From the NCBI RefSeq assembly GCF_004010325.2, contig NZ_SADR02000017.1, positions 1-64,000 of the forward strand: 64,000 nt of DNA, in the 5' to 3' direction. Position numbers and translations under genes: made by a program. Under the pieces are notes generated by a model. It searched no databases. It saw only the letters and a list, made by a program, of their open reading frames with translations, and was not told where the DNA came from. Positions within the stretch are counted from its first letter, which is position 1. Every line of letters begins with the position of its first letter. Source of the DNA: Mesorhizobium sp. M00.F.Ca.ET.216.01.1.1 (lineage in GTDB: Bacteria > Pseudomonadota > Alphaproteobacteria > Rhizobiales > Rhizobiaceae). Below, piece after piece: positions 29,281 to 37,626 of this stretch.

Positions 29281-29853
29281 ATGTCCGAACTGAACGACTA
29301 TCTGGTCCGCTCAGCGGCCGCGATCACCGCGATGGTCGAGCGCGATCTCTCCGGCGAGATGGAGCGGGCTGTCACAGCCGTCGTCGCGGCGCTTTCGCAA
29401 GGCAAGGCGCTTCTGATCTGCGGCAATGGCGGGTCGGCCAGCGACGCGATCCACATCGCCGGGGAACTGGTCGGGCGCTTCCTGAAGGAGCGCAAGGCAT
29501 ACAATGTCATTGCCCTGCCGGCCAATGCGGCGGTGCTGACTGCCTGGGGCAATGATTACGGCTTCGACACGGTGTTTTCGCGCCAGGTCGAGGCGCATGG
29601 CTCGGCCGGCGCGGTGCTGCTCGCCATTTCGACCAGCGGCAATTCGCCGAGCATCCTCGCCGCCGCCGAACAGGCGCGCGCGATGGACATGACGGTGATC
29701 GGCTTGACCGGCGACACCGGCGGCAAGCTCAGGCCGCTATCGGACGTCCTGCTCAATGTGCCTTCGACCTCGACGCCGATCATCCAGCAGGGACATCTGT
29801 GCCTCTATCACCATCTGTGCGAGGTGGTCGAAGCGCGTCTCTGCAATGGCTGA
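29281..29853 (+). CDS. gmhA: Phosphoheptose isomerase
   Basis: First committed step: sedoheptulose 7-phosphate to D-glycero-D-manno-heptose 7-phosphate. About 190 residues, one SIS domain. ICGNGGSASDAIHIAGELVG is the substrate-binding block with the zinc His, and AISTSGNSPSI the phosphate loop. The C-terminal HLCLYHHLCEVVE gives further ligands. It overlaps gmhB by eight bases. Confidence 0.96.
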   Translation: MSELNDYLVRSAAAITAMVERDLSGEMERAVTAVVAALSQGKALLICGNGGSASDAIHIAGELVGRFLKERKAYNVIALPANAAVLTAWGNDYGFDTVFSRQVEAHGSAGAVLLAISTSGNSPSILAAAEQARAMDMTVIGLTGDTGGKLRPLSDVLLNVPSTSTPIIQQGHLCLYHHLCEVVEARLCNG

Positions 29854-30490
29854 CAGGGTCGTGAACCCGTATCCGCTGGAAGAGCCGGGCCTGTGGGTGG
29901 AGCGCATCGGCACCAGGGTTTTTCCAGCCGGCTCACCGGCGCTGTTCCTCGACCGTGACGGCACCATCAATGTCGATACCGGTTATCCCAATGATCCGGC
30001 TGGTATCATGCTACGGGACGACATCGCGCCGGTAATCGAGGCCGCCAACCGGAACAATATCCCGGTTGTCATCGTCACCAACCAGTCGGGCATCGCGCGC
30101 GGCTATTTCGACTGGGGCGATTTCGCTGTGGTCAACGGCCGCGTGCTTGACCTGCTTCGCGAGAGAAACGGCTTCATCGATATGGTCGTCGCCTGCGCCT
30201 ACCACGAAGCGGGCATCGGGCCGCTCGCGATCGCCGACCATCCGATGCGCAAGCCAAATCCAGGCATGCTGATCGAGGCGGCGAAGCGTCTCGGGCTCGA
30301 TCTCAAGCGCTCGCTGATTGTCGGCGACAAGCCGGCGGACATGGAAGCGGGGCAGCGCGCCGGTCTGTCGCGCGGTTGGCTTGTCGATGGCGAGGCCTGC
30401 GATCAGCCGGAGTTCAAGGTTCTGCCGCTGAGCGATCGTAACGACCTGGATGGACTGCTGGCCGCAATTGAAGCGCTTACTACGAGTTAA
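29846..30490 (+). CDS. gmhB: D-glycero-beta-D-manno-heptose 1,7-bisphosphate 7-phosphatase
   Basis: HAD-superfamily phosphatase, about 214 residues. ALFLDRDGTINVDTGY is HAD motif I, VIVTNQSGIARGYF motif II, and KPNPGM and VGDKPADMEAG motifs III and IV. It makes the substrate for the second HldE step. The ATG at 29846 lies inside the end of gmhA. Its stop overlaps the convergent lrp stop, the two sharing TTAA. Confidence 0.93.
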   Translation: MADRVVNPYPLEEPGLWVERIGTRVFPAGSPALFLDRDGTINVDTGYPNDPAGIMLRDDIAPVIEAANRNNIPVVIVTNQSGIARGYFDWGDFAVVNGRVLDLLRERNGFIDMVVACAYHEAGIGPLAIADHPMRKPNPGMLIEAAKRLGLDLKRSLIVGDKPADMEAGQRAGLSRGWLVDGEACDQPEFKVLPLSDRNDLDGLLAAIEALTTS

Positions 30491-30960
30491 GGGAACGCCA
30501 CCAGGCCTTCATCCTTGACCTTGCGGATGGTCAGCGCGGTGCGCACCGTGTCGACATTCGGCGCCGAGGCTAGCTCTTCGATGACGAAGGTCTGGAAGGC
30601 GCCGAGATCGCTGGCAACGCAATGCAGCAGAAAATCGGATTCGCCCGACACCATCCAGGCATCGCGCACGATCGGCCAGCCACGCGTGCGCTCGGCGAAG
30701 GTCTTGAGTTCGGCGTCGGCCTGGTGATGCAGGCCGATAAGGCAGAAGGCGACGACGTCCATGCCAAGCGCCGGCGCATTGAGCAAGGCGCGGTAGCCGC
30801 GGATGATACCTGTCTCCTCCAGCCTCCTGACGCGGCGCAGGCATGGCGGCGCCGAAATGCCGACACGGCTCGACAGTTCGACATTGGTCATGCGGCCGTC
30901 GTCTTGAAGCTCGTGCAGGATCTTCCAGTCGATGGCATCGAGATCGGCCTTGAGTGGCAT
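30487..30960 (-). CDS. lrp: Lrp/AsnC-family regulator
   Basis: About 157 residues. The helix-turn-helix (MTNVELSSRVGISAPPCLRR VRRLEE region) is followed by the RAM ligand-binding domain, with SGESDFLLHCVASDLGAFQ. These regulators respond to amino acids and often act in global control. It is divergent from trxB, an order (lrp, trxB, lsrB) conserved in rhizobia and relatives. The ATG at 30960 opens MPLKADLDAIDWKIL. Confidence 0.9.
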   Translation of the reverse strand: MPLKADLDAIDWKILHELQDDGRMTNVELSSRVGISAPPCLRRVRRLEETGIIRGYRALLNAPALGMDVVAFCLIGLHHQADAELKTFAERTRGWPIVRDAWMVSGESDFLLHCVASDLGAFQTFVIEELASAPNVDTVRTALTIRKVKDEGLVAFP

Positions 30961-31117
30961 TGGCGGCTTTCGCAAGCGCAAGAATCTTTCGTGACCTTGT
31001 AATTAAACGACTTCGCTGTCCATTCCATCCCTTCGGCCGGAATTTTCGGAAAGGCTTCGAATATTCGTGGGTTTGACTCCTGCACCGAAGCTTTCCGGGG
31101 ACGAACTGCAAGTCGTC

Positions 31118-31146
31118 TTGCTGGCGTCGCCTGCAACACCTAGATT
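31118..31146 (+). promoter_or_regulatory. Candidate trxB promoter
   Basis: TTGCTG (31118-31123) and TAGATT (31141-31146) stand 17 bases apart, about 65 bases before the trxB ATG. The CTTG start of the -35 fits alphaproteobacterial housekeeping promoters. Confidence 0.5.
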
Positions 31147-31210
31147 AGCACCGAAAATCGACCTCTATGCCGGACGCTGATCTGCGTCCGGTTGTTGTGA
31201 AAGCGCCTCT

Positions 31211-32185
31211 ATGACCGTCAAGCACGCGCCCGTTCTGATCATAGGCTCCGGCCCTGCCGGCTACACCGCGGCGATCTATGCCGCCCGCGCCATGCTGAAG
31301 CCGATGCTGGTCGCCGGCCTGCAGCAGGGCGGTCAGCTGATGATCACCACCGATGTCGAAAATTACCCGGGCTTTGGTGATCCGATCCAGGGCCCGTGGC
31401 TGATGGGCGAAATGCTCAAGCAGGCCGAGCACGTCGGCACCGACATCATCAGCGACATCATCACCGAGGTCGACCTCAACGTGCGCCCGTTCCGCGCCAA
31501 GGGTGATTCCGGCACCACCTACACTGCCGACACCTTGATCATCGCCACCGGCGCGCAGGCGAAGTGGCTGGGCATTCCGACCGAGCAGACCTTCATGGGC
31601 TTCGGTGTGTCGGCCTGCGCCACCTGTGATGGCTTCTTCTACCGCGGCAAGGATGTCGCGGTGATCGGCGGCGGCAATTCCGCGGTGGAGGAGGCGCTCT
31701 ATCTCTCCAACCTGGCCAAGAGCGTGACTGTCATTCACCGGCGCAGCGACTTCCGCGCCGAGCGCATCCTGCAAGAGCGGCTGTTCAAGAGGGATAATGT
31801 CCGCGTCATCTGGGATACCGTCGTCGACGAGATCACCGGCCGGCCCGGCAAGACGCCGTTGCCGCCCTCGGTCGAAGGGCTGAAGCTGCGCAACGCGGTG
31901 ACCGGGCAGGAAAGCCATTTGAAGGTCGAAGGCGTGTTTGTGGCGATCGGCCATGCGCCGGCGGTCGAGCTGTTCGTCGGCAAGCTGAAGCAGAAGCCGA
32001 ATGGCTATCTGTGGACGGCGCCGGATTCGACCCGCACCGACGTGCCGGGCGTGTTCGCCGCCGGCGACGTGACCGACGATATCTACCGCCAAGCGGTGAC
32101 GGCGGCCGGGCTCGGCTGCATGGCCGCACTCGAAGCGGAAAAATACCTGGCCGGCATCGAGGTTCACCGCGAAGCGGCGGAGTAA
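31211..32185 (+). CDS. trxB: Thioredoxin reductase
   Basis: NADPH-dependent flavoprotein that keeps thioredoxin reduced. About 324 residues. GSGPAGYTAAIYAARA is the FAD loop, CATC (about residues 136-139) the redox disulfide, and GGGNSAVEEALYLS the NADPH loop; GVFAAGDVTDD is the second FAD contact. A standard low-molecular-weight type enzyme. lsrB follows 72 bases on, in the same direction. Confidence 0.97.
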   Translation: MTVKHAPVLIIGSGPAGYTAAIYAARAMLKPMLVAGLQQGGQLMITTDVENYPGFGDPIQGPWLMGEMLKQAEHVGTDIISDIITEVDLNVRPFRAKGDSGTTYTADTLIIATGAQAKWLGIPTEQTFMGFGVSACATCDGFFYRGKDVAVIGGGNSAVEEALYLSNLAKSVTVIHRRSDFRAERILQERLFKRDNVRVIWDTVVDEITGRPGKTPLPPSVEGLKLRNAVTGQESHLKVEGVFVAIGHAPAVELFVGKLKQKPNGYLWTAPDSTRTDVPGVFAAGDVTDDIYRQAVTAAGLGCMAALEAEKYLAGIEVHREAAE

Positions 32186-32257
32186 GGAAGCGGCTGAGGA
32201 AAGCCGTTCAAAAGCCTGATTTTTCATTCAGACGCCAAAAACAGAACGAGGGGCATC

Positions 32258-33154
32258 ATGGCGTTGGACTGGGACAAGCTACGCGTGTTCCACGCTGCGG
32301 CGGAAGCTGGGTCGTTCACCCATGCCGCCGAAACGCTGCATCTGTCGCAATCGGCGATCTCGCGGCAGGTCAGCGCGCTCGAACATGACGTCGGCGTGCC
32401 ATTGTTCAACCGCCACGCCCGGGGGCTGGTGCTGACCGAGCAGGGCGAGATGCTGTTCCGCACGGCGCACGACGTGCTGATGAAGCTGGAGACGATCAAG
32501 TCACGGCTGACGGAGACCAAGGACCGGCCTTCCGGCGTACTCAGGGTGACCACCACGGTCGGTCTTGGAGCCGGCTGGCTGACCGAGCGCGTGCAGGAGT
32601 TCATCGAGCTCTACCCCGAGGTCAGCCTGCAGCTCATCCTGGCGAATGAGGAGCTCGACCTGACCATGCGCCAAGCGGACTGCGCGATCCGGCTGCGCCA
32701 GCCGCAGCAGCCGGATCTTATCCAGCGCCGTTTGTTCACCGTGCATTTCCATCTCTACGCGGCTCCGTCCTACGTCAACAAATACGGCAAGCCGGCTTCG
32801 ATCGCCGAGCTGAAGAACCATCGCATCGTCACGTTCGGCGTGCCGGTGCCGGCGCATCTGTCGGAATTGAACTGGCTGGAAACGGTCGGCGATTTCGAAG
32901 GTGGACAAAGGGTACCGACGCTGCAGATCAACGACATATTGTCGATCAAGCGCGCAGTGCAAGGCGGCGCCGGCATCGCCATGCTGCCCGACTATGTGAT
33001 CAGCAAGGACTCAGGCCTTGTGCAATTGCTGCCGGAGACCGAGGTGCCATCCTTCGACACGTACTTCGCCTATCCGGACGCGATGAAGAACCAGGCCAAG
33101 CTGCATGTCTTTCGCGATTTCATCATCGCCAAGGCGCGCAGTTGGTCGTTCTGA
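32258..33154 (+). CDS. lsrB: LysR-family regulator LsrB/VtlR
   Basis: About 298 residues. WDKLRVFHAAAEAGSFTHAA and QSAISRQVSALEHDVG form the helix-turn-helix, with a full effector domain behind. Sequence and the trxB-lsrB order match LsrB of Sinorhizobium and VtlR of Brucella, which control envelope and redox genes and, in Brucella and Agrobacterium, AbcR small RNAs. The only Cys I find is near residue 142 (ADCAIRL). A candidate AbcR-like RNA lies about 780 bases downstream, past one gene. Confidence 0.88.
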   Translation: MALDWDKLRVFHAAAEAGSFTHAAETLHLSQSAISRQVSALEHDVGVPLFNRHARGLVLTEQGEMLFRTAHDVLMKLETIKSRLTETKDRPSGVLRVTTTVGLGAGWLTERVQEFIELYPEVSLQLILANEELDLTMRQADCAIRLRQPQQPDLIQRRLFTVHFHLYAAPSYVNKYGKPASIAELKNHRIVTFGVPVPAHLSELNWLETVGDFEGGQRVPTLQINDILSIKRAVQGGAGIAMLPDYVISKDSGLVQLLPETEVPSFDTYFAYPDAMKNQAKLHVFRDFIIAKARSWSF

Positions 33155-33177
33155 AGCTGCCTGCACCAAGGCGGACC

Positions 33178-33675
33178 CTAGCCCCGCCACGGGCTCAGGC
33201 GAGGCAGCCAGCCGGGAACGGCGCGGCGATAGGCTTCGTATTCGGCGCCATAGCGGCGGGCAAGCGTCGGCTCCTCGTAGAGCTTGACGAACGAAACCAT
33301 CGCCGTGGCGGCGACGGCGACGTAGGTGACAAGGAGCCAGCTCGAAAACAGCAGCGCCTGGCCGAAGATGATCGACAGTACCGCCACATACATCGGGTTG
33401 CGCACGTGTCGGTAGATACCGCCGACCACCAGTCTTTCGGTCGGCGCCACCGGGGCTGGCGTGCCCAGACCCTCGAGGGCAAACCGGGCGAAGGAATGAA
33501 GCAGCAAGGCTGCTGCGGCAACGACAAGGACCGAGCCGGCCGCGACGAAGCCGGGCACTGTCGACAGCGGCAGACGGTAGCGACCCGTCAACAGCCAAGG
33601 CAGCAGTCCTGCGACGACGCCGGGCGCGGCGATGAAGAACAGCGCGCTGCCGGCGATCGCCGAAAATGTGCGCAT
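33178..33675 (-). CDS. Isoprenylcysteine-carboxyl-methyltransferase-like membrane protein
   Basis: About 165 residues with four or so membrane segments. GGIYRHVRNPMYVAVL and the C-terminal YEEPTLARRYGAEYEAYRR are the SAM-binding blocks of the ICMT/PEMT group. Bacterial members methylate unknown lipids or proteins. The ATG at 33673-33675 has AGGAG. It is convergent with lsrB and its start faces the sRNA promoter region. Confidence 0.87.
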   Translation of the reverse strand: MRTFSAIAGSALFFIAAPGVVAGLLPWLLTGRYRLPLSTVPGFVAAGSVLVVAAAALLLHSFARFALEGLGTPAPVAPTERLVVGGIYRHVRNPMYVAVLSIIFGQALLFSSWLLVTYVAVAATAMVSFVKLYEEPTLARRYGAEYEAYRRAVPGWLPRLSPWRG

Positions 33676-33867
33676 TGAGGTCTCCTGCCATAAAAATAAA
33701 CGCGTCCTGCCCGATTCCACGTCACTCGGCGTTTTTCCGCATTTTCGGAGCGGAATCGGCCTTGATTCGCCGTTTCGCAACGGCTTTGGCCCGGCCGCGC
33801 ACTCTATTTGGACGATTTTTTCTGGTCTTATCAAACTCGACAATGGGTTAGACCACAGCCTGCGTCT

Positions 33868-33890
33868 TTTTGCATGCGTGTGTTGCAAAA
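33868..33890. promoter_or_regulatory. Inverted repeat upstream of the sRNA, possible LsrB site
   Basis: TTTTGCA and TGCAAAA flank nine bases. The centre is about 56 bases before the likely RNA start, where a LysR activator often binds. Linking it to LsrB is inference from nearness. Confidence 0.5.
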
Positions 33891-33898
33891 TAGATGCT

Positions 33899-33928
33899 TG
33901 TTTCTTGGGCATGATGAGCACATATGTA
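33899..33928 (+). promoter_or_regulatory. Candidate promoter of the AbcR-like RNA
   Basis: TTGTTT (33899-33904) and TATGTA (33923-33928) are 18 bases apart. The weak -35 fits a promoter that needs an activator. Confidence 0.45.
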
Positions 33929-33934
33929 GTTCAT

Positions 33935-34047
33935 CTCCTGGGCGCGTTCTCCTCCCATTAGCGCCCTCGAGTGTTCCCCTCTGGAGGTTAGCCCTAATCG
34001 GCACTTCCAATCAAACTCAGCCGGATCTTCATTGATCCGGCTTTTTT
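33935..34047 (+). ncRNA. abcR: AbcR-like trans-acting small RNA (candidate)
   Basis: About 113 bases from the likely start to the terminator, the usual AbcR length. The first hairpin is GGGCGC/GCGCCC (33940-33945, 33961-33966) and its loop shows TTCTCCTCCC, which is complementary to ribosome-binding sites. A second C- and T-rich stretch (GTTCCCCTCT) follows, then the terminator. AbcR (alpha-r15) RNAs block translation of nutrient-uptake mRNAs through such motifs. Linkage to lsrB supports the call. The start and class are inferred; alpha-r14 is the main alternative. Confidence 0.62.
34019..34047 (+). terminator. Intrinsic terminator of the AbcR-like RNA
   Basis: AGCCGGATC and GATCCGGCT form a perfect nine-pair stem with loop TTCATT, running into six T. 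Confidence 0.92.
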
Positions 34048-34096
34048 GTTGCCCGGACCCCGCCAGGAAAATCGACAACATTGCCGCGTAACAGTG

Positions 34097-34119
34097 ACAT
34101 GTAACCTCAGGTAACATGT
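34097..34119. promoter_or_regulatory. Near-perfect palindrome between two RNA candidates
   Basis: ACATGTAACC and GGTAACATGT match at nine of ten positions around three bases. It lies after the first RNA terminator and before the second RNA candidate, so it may be its operator. Confidence 0.4.
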
Positions 34120-34149
34120 CGCAGACGCACTCTATCGATTAAGTAGAGC

Positions 34150-34346
34150 ATAGGACGCGGTGTGGTCGTCCGGGAGATGGGGGCATCACTCGGACGGCCC
34201 GGGCTCAGGCGGCTACCGCGTCCGGACCTTTGTTTCGTCGAACCCAACAGGGCTGGCGGAGACCATGCGGCGGACCTGCCGTCTCACCTCCCGCGAAGAC
34301 GGTCCGCAATAGGACGGCGTCCGGATCATCCGGACGCCGTTTCCTT
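34150..34346 (+). ncRNA. Structured RNA candidate of unknown class
   Basis: No protein is supported here, but hairpins are dense. GTCGTCCG pairs with CGGACGGC around an inner GATG/CATC stem with a GGGG loop (about 34165-34198). Further on GCGGAC and CGTCT pair with AGACG and GTCCGC (about 34269-34307). A 12-pair terminator-like stem ends it. The start is unknown. I could not match it to 6S, tmRNA, SRP or RNase P RNA. Confidence 0.45.
34314..34346 (+). terminator. Strong hairpin at the end of the second RNA candidate
   Basis: ACGGCGTCCGGA and TCCGGACGCCGT form a perfect 12-pair stem with loop TCA, followed by TTCCTT. The T run favours the plus strand; on the minus strand it has none. Confidence 0.7.
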
Positions 34347-34369
34347 GTGTCGGCCCTCAAAGCCCGGAT

Positions 34370-36421
34370 TCAGGCAGCCTTGTGATTGGCGTTCATTGCC
34401 TCGTCGGCGAGACGCCCGGTCAGCTCGGCCATGTGGTCGAAGGCGCAGCGATAAGTGGCCACGCCTGCGGTCGCCGAACGCAGCTCGATGATCAGGTCGC
34501 CGATCTCCGCCTGCGGCATTGTCGCCTCGACGACATCCCAGCCCGGCCAGCCGGGCCGCGCGTCATAACGGAGAATCTGGCCGCGCCGCTGCGGGATGAG
34601 GGCGATGATCTTCGAGGTCGCATCGGACGGCGTGACGATTTCGACCTTCATGATCGGCTCGAGCAGCACCGGCGAGCACGCGGCCATGCCCTCCTTCATC
34701 GCCAATTTCGCCGCCATCTGGAAGGCCATGTCCGACGAATCTACGCTATGGTAGGAGCCGTCGGACAGATTGACGGCGACATCGACCACCGGAAAGCCGA
34801 GCGGTCCCGACTTCAGATAGTCGCGCACGCCGGTTTCGACCGACTGGATATAGGTCTTCGGCACGACGCCGCCGGTGATGGTGTCGGTGAACTGGAAGCC
34901 GGAGCCGCGCGGCAGCGGCTTGATCTCGATCACTACGTCGCCGAACTGGCCATGGCCCCCCGACTGCTTCTTGTGGCGGCCGCGCTGCTGCACGGATTTG
35001 CGGATCGTCTCGCGGTAGGGCACGGCCGGAGCATGGCCCTCGACCGGGATCTGGTTCTTGCCTTCCAACCGCTCGCGCACGACGCGCAGATGCATTTCGC
35101 CATGGCCAGACAGCACGGTTTCGGCGGCATCCTGGTTGTGGTGCAAGTTGAGCGAGGGGTCTTCCTCGGCAAGGCGATGGATGGCCGCCGACATCTTGAC
35201 CTCGTCCTTGCGTTCCTTCGGCCGCAGCGCGAAGGCGAAGACCGGCTGCGGCGGCGCCAGCGTAACCAGCGGCTTGATGCCGCCCTTGGCTGAACTCAGC
35301 GTCTGGCCGGTCTTGACGTTGTCGAGCTTGCCGAGCGCGACGGTGTCGCCGGCCCCGGCGGCGGTGAGCTTGGACTGGTCCTTGCCGAGCATCCTGTAGA
35401 TGCCGGAGACTTTTGCTGTTTCGCCGTTCGAGAGGAAGAGCTCGGAGGCGTCGGCAAGCTGGCCGGACAGGATGCGCGAAACCGACAGCTTGCCGCCATG
35501 AGCCGTATGGATGGTCTTCATCACTTGAACCACGGTCGCATTGCCGTCAGGAGCGCCAAGCCGCTTGCGGGTCGCTTCGGCATCCGGTGCGTCGTGGCGG
35601 ATCGTCTTCAGCAGGCGCAGCACGCCATTGCCCTTTTCGGCGGTGCCGATCAGCACCGGCGTCACTGTGCCGGCGCGCAGGTCGGCGGCGAGATCGTCGA
35701 AGATGGCGTCCTTCGGCGGTTCGATCTCCTCGAGCAATTGCTCCATCAACTGATCGTCATGGTCGGCCAGCGTCTCCAGCATCGAGAAGCGCGCTTCCAA
35801 CTCGCGTGCCTTCTCGTCGTCCGGAATCTGGGCGACCTCGCTTTCGGCATATTCGCGATAGATGTAGGCGCGCTCCAGCGCCAGATCGATCGAGCCGATG
35901 ACGACACCGTCCTTGCGCAGCGGAATCTGGCGCAGCAGCAACGGCACCGAGCTTGTCGGCTGCAGCATCTTCAGCGTGTCGCGCACGCCTGATATCGCCT
36001 TGTCGACCTTGTTGAGGAACAAAATACGCGGCACGCCGAGGTCATCGAGCTTGCGCATGATCAGCTGCAGGGCAGGAATCTTCTTTTCGTCGGCTTCGGC
36101 GACAACCACCGCGGCATCGCAGGCGGCGAGCACCGGCTCAGCCTCAAAGGAGAACTCGATGGAGCCGGGGCAGTCGACGAAGGTGAGCTGCTCGCCCATG
36201 AATTCGGTGGTGGCGAAGGTCGCCTCGACGCTCATGGCGTGGGCACGGGCCTCGGGAGAATGATCGGAAACGGTATTTCCCGACGAAACGGGATTCTGGC
36301 GGGGAATGGCGCCCGTACGGGCCAATATTGCTTCGAGAAGTGTCGTCTTACCGCTTGCGAAGGGACCGACTATGGCAATGCATTTCGGTCCCGTGCGTCG
36401 TCCTCCGGCGCGAGTACCCAT
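34370..36421 (-). CDS. EF-G-like translation GTPase paralogue, diverged
   Basis: About 683 residues, with the full EF-G domain order. The P-loop is GPFASGKTT rather than AHIDAGKTT, the G3 motif DCPG is followed by Ser where the catalytic His normally stands, and G4 is NKVD. Domain IV carries GGHGQFGDVVIEI, and the end PQAEIGDLIIELRS. Such EF-G2-like proteins sit beside the true FusA; their role is not settled. The ATG at 36419-36421 has GGAGG. Hydrolysis may be slow without the His. Confidence 0.9.
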   Translation of the reverse strand: MGTRAGGRRTGPKCIAIVGPFASGKTTLLEAILARTGAIPRQNPVSSGNTVSDHSPEARAHAMSVEATFATTEFMGEQLTFVDCPGSIEFSFEAEPVLAACDAAVVVAEADEKKIPALQLIMRKLDDLGVPRILFLNKVDKAISGVRDTLKMLQPTSSVPLLLRQIPLRKDGVVIGSIDLALERAYIYREYAESEVAQIPDDEKARELEARFSMLETLADHDDQLMEQLLEEIEPPKDAIFDDLAADLRAGTVTPVLIGTAEKGNGVLRLLKTIRHDAPDAEATRKRLGAPDGNATVVQVMKTIHTAHGGKLSVSRILSGQLADASELFLSNGETAKVSGIYRMLGKDQSKLTAAGAGDTVALGKLDNVKTGQTLSSAKGGIKPLVTLAPPQPVFAFALRPKERKDEVKMSAAIHRLAEEDPSLNLHHNQDAAETVLSGHGEMHLRVVRERLEGKNQIPVEGHAPAVPYRETIRKSVQQRGRHKKQSGGHGQFGDVVIEIKPLPRGSGFQFTDTITGGVVPKTYIQSVETGVRDYLKSGPLGFPVVDVAVNLSDGSYHSVDSSDMAFQMAAKLAMKEGMAACSPVLLEPIMKVEIVTPSDATSKIIALIPQRRGQILRYDARPGWPGWDVVEATMPQAEIGDLIIELRSATAGVATYRCAFDHMAELTGRLADEAMNANHKAA

Positions 36422-36638
36422 GACTGACCTCCACTCAGGCGTTTCCCTGGGGGCGGCGGCCGGCCTGTCGACCGTCGCGGGCGGGGTTCTTTTCAATCGC
36501 CACCTGCCCGCAGACATCGTCCCACGGGTTAGCCGGGAGGGCAAGGGATTTGAAGATGGCCGACCTGGTGGGCGGCAGCATTCAAGAACGCGGCGACGGC
36601 GGCCCAGCCATTGAAGGCCAGAATCCTCTTGAAACGGC

Positions 36639-37505
36639 TCAGCTGGCCCGGGTTTGGCGCCGCGCCAGCGTGGTTGCTTTCGCACTCTGTATTGCTACCG
36701 TTTCGGCAAAGCGCGACAGCAGCGGGTTGAACAGGTCCGGACGCTCCCAGAAGGGAGCGTGCCCGGTATCGGGGACGACATGGCAATGTTCCCACAGGGA
36801 ACCGTAGGCCAGCGTTTCAAAATAGCTGAGCCGGACAAACGGATCGTTTTCGCCGTTGACGATCGCGACCGGAAATGTGGCTTGTTCGACCACCTGCTTC
36901 TGGTCAGCGCCTTTGCCACTGATCAGGCTGCGCGTTACCGCAGCGCGCAGCCTGCCGTCTGTGCGCAATATGGCGCGGCGGAAAGATGGATCGGCGGTAT
37001 CGCCGAAGCAGAGTGTTTCAAAACGCTCGGCATCGCGCTCCGAATACACCCGTTTGGAAGCGAGCAGCATATCCCAATGGGCATGGAAGCCGCGCAACAT
37101 GCCGAATGGGCCCTTCGATACGGGTGGGGCGCCGGTCAGCATCAACCCGTTGACCGCCCGGTGGAAGCTTGCGAGCTCGATTGCAACGTGCCCGCCAAGC
37201 GACCAGCCGAAGATGATGGCGTGGCCGATCTCCAAAAGGTCGAGTACATGGGCCGCACATTGAGCAAGGCCGGCGACCGTATAGGCCGTCGTCGGATCGT
37301 GGGCGTCCGAGGATTGACCATGGCCGGGAAGATCGAAGGCGATCAACCGATGGGCATCGGCGAGAGGGCTTTCGAATTGCCGGGCGAATACAGCGCGCGA
37401 ACTGCCCGAGCCATGGATCATCACGATGGGGATGCCGGACCCCGACGACTGGCTGAGGCGCAAGTCCGCTTGCGGCGTGCGGATCGTACGGTCAAAAACA
37501 CTCAT
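36639..37505 (-). CDS. Alpha/beta hydrolase
   Basis: About 288 residues. MIHGSGSSRAVFARQF gives the oxyanion HG, FGWSLGGHVAIEL the nucleophile elbow (GWSLGG), ENDPFV the acid region and DTGHAPF the catalytic His. The complete triad suggests an active esterase or related hydrolase. Start at 37503-37505; an ATG twelve codons upstream has AAGG-like sequence near and cannot be ruled out. Substrate unknown. Confidence 0.9.
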   Translation of the reverse strand: MSVFDRTIRTPQADLRLSQSSGSGIPIVMIHGSGSSRAVFARQFESPLADAHRLIAFDLPGHGQSSDAHDPTTAYTVAGLAQCAAHVLDLLEIGHAIIFGWSLGGHVAIELASFHRAVNGLMLTGAPPVSKGPFGMLRGFHAHWDMLLASKRVYSERDAERFETLCFGDTADPSFRRAILRTDGRLRAAVTRSLISGKGADQKQVVEQATFPVAIVNGENDPFVRLSYFETLAYGSLWEHCHVVPDTGHAPFWERPDLFNPLLSRFAETVAIQSAKATTLARRQTRAS

Positions 37506-37626
37506 TCGGGTTGGACCTTCAGATTGCCTGACGGCCAGCATCGCATCCCAGGGTCTATATGTTCTTTAGATGTGTGATGTTCTTTGGATGTGTGGTTAAA
37601 AAAGGATTTCTCTGTGACGACCGAAT

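Noticed and set aside
27642..29282. Open frame of about 546 codons on the minus strand
   Set aside because: Antisense to hldE, which has all its motifs.
34150..34346. 6S, tmRNA or RNase P RNA identity for the structured region
   Set aside because: I could not find the conserved bases of any of these, so it stays unclassified.
34162..34491. Plus-strand open frame over the second RNA candidate
   Set aside because: Arg- and Pro-rich shadow that runs through the terminator hairpin into the antisense of the EF-G-like gene.
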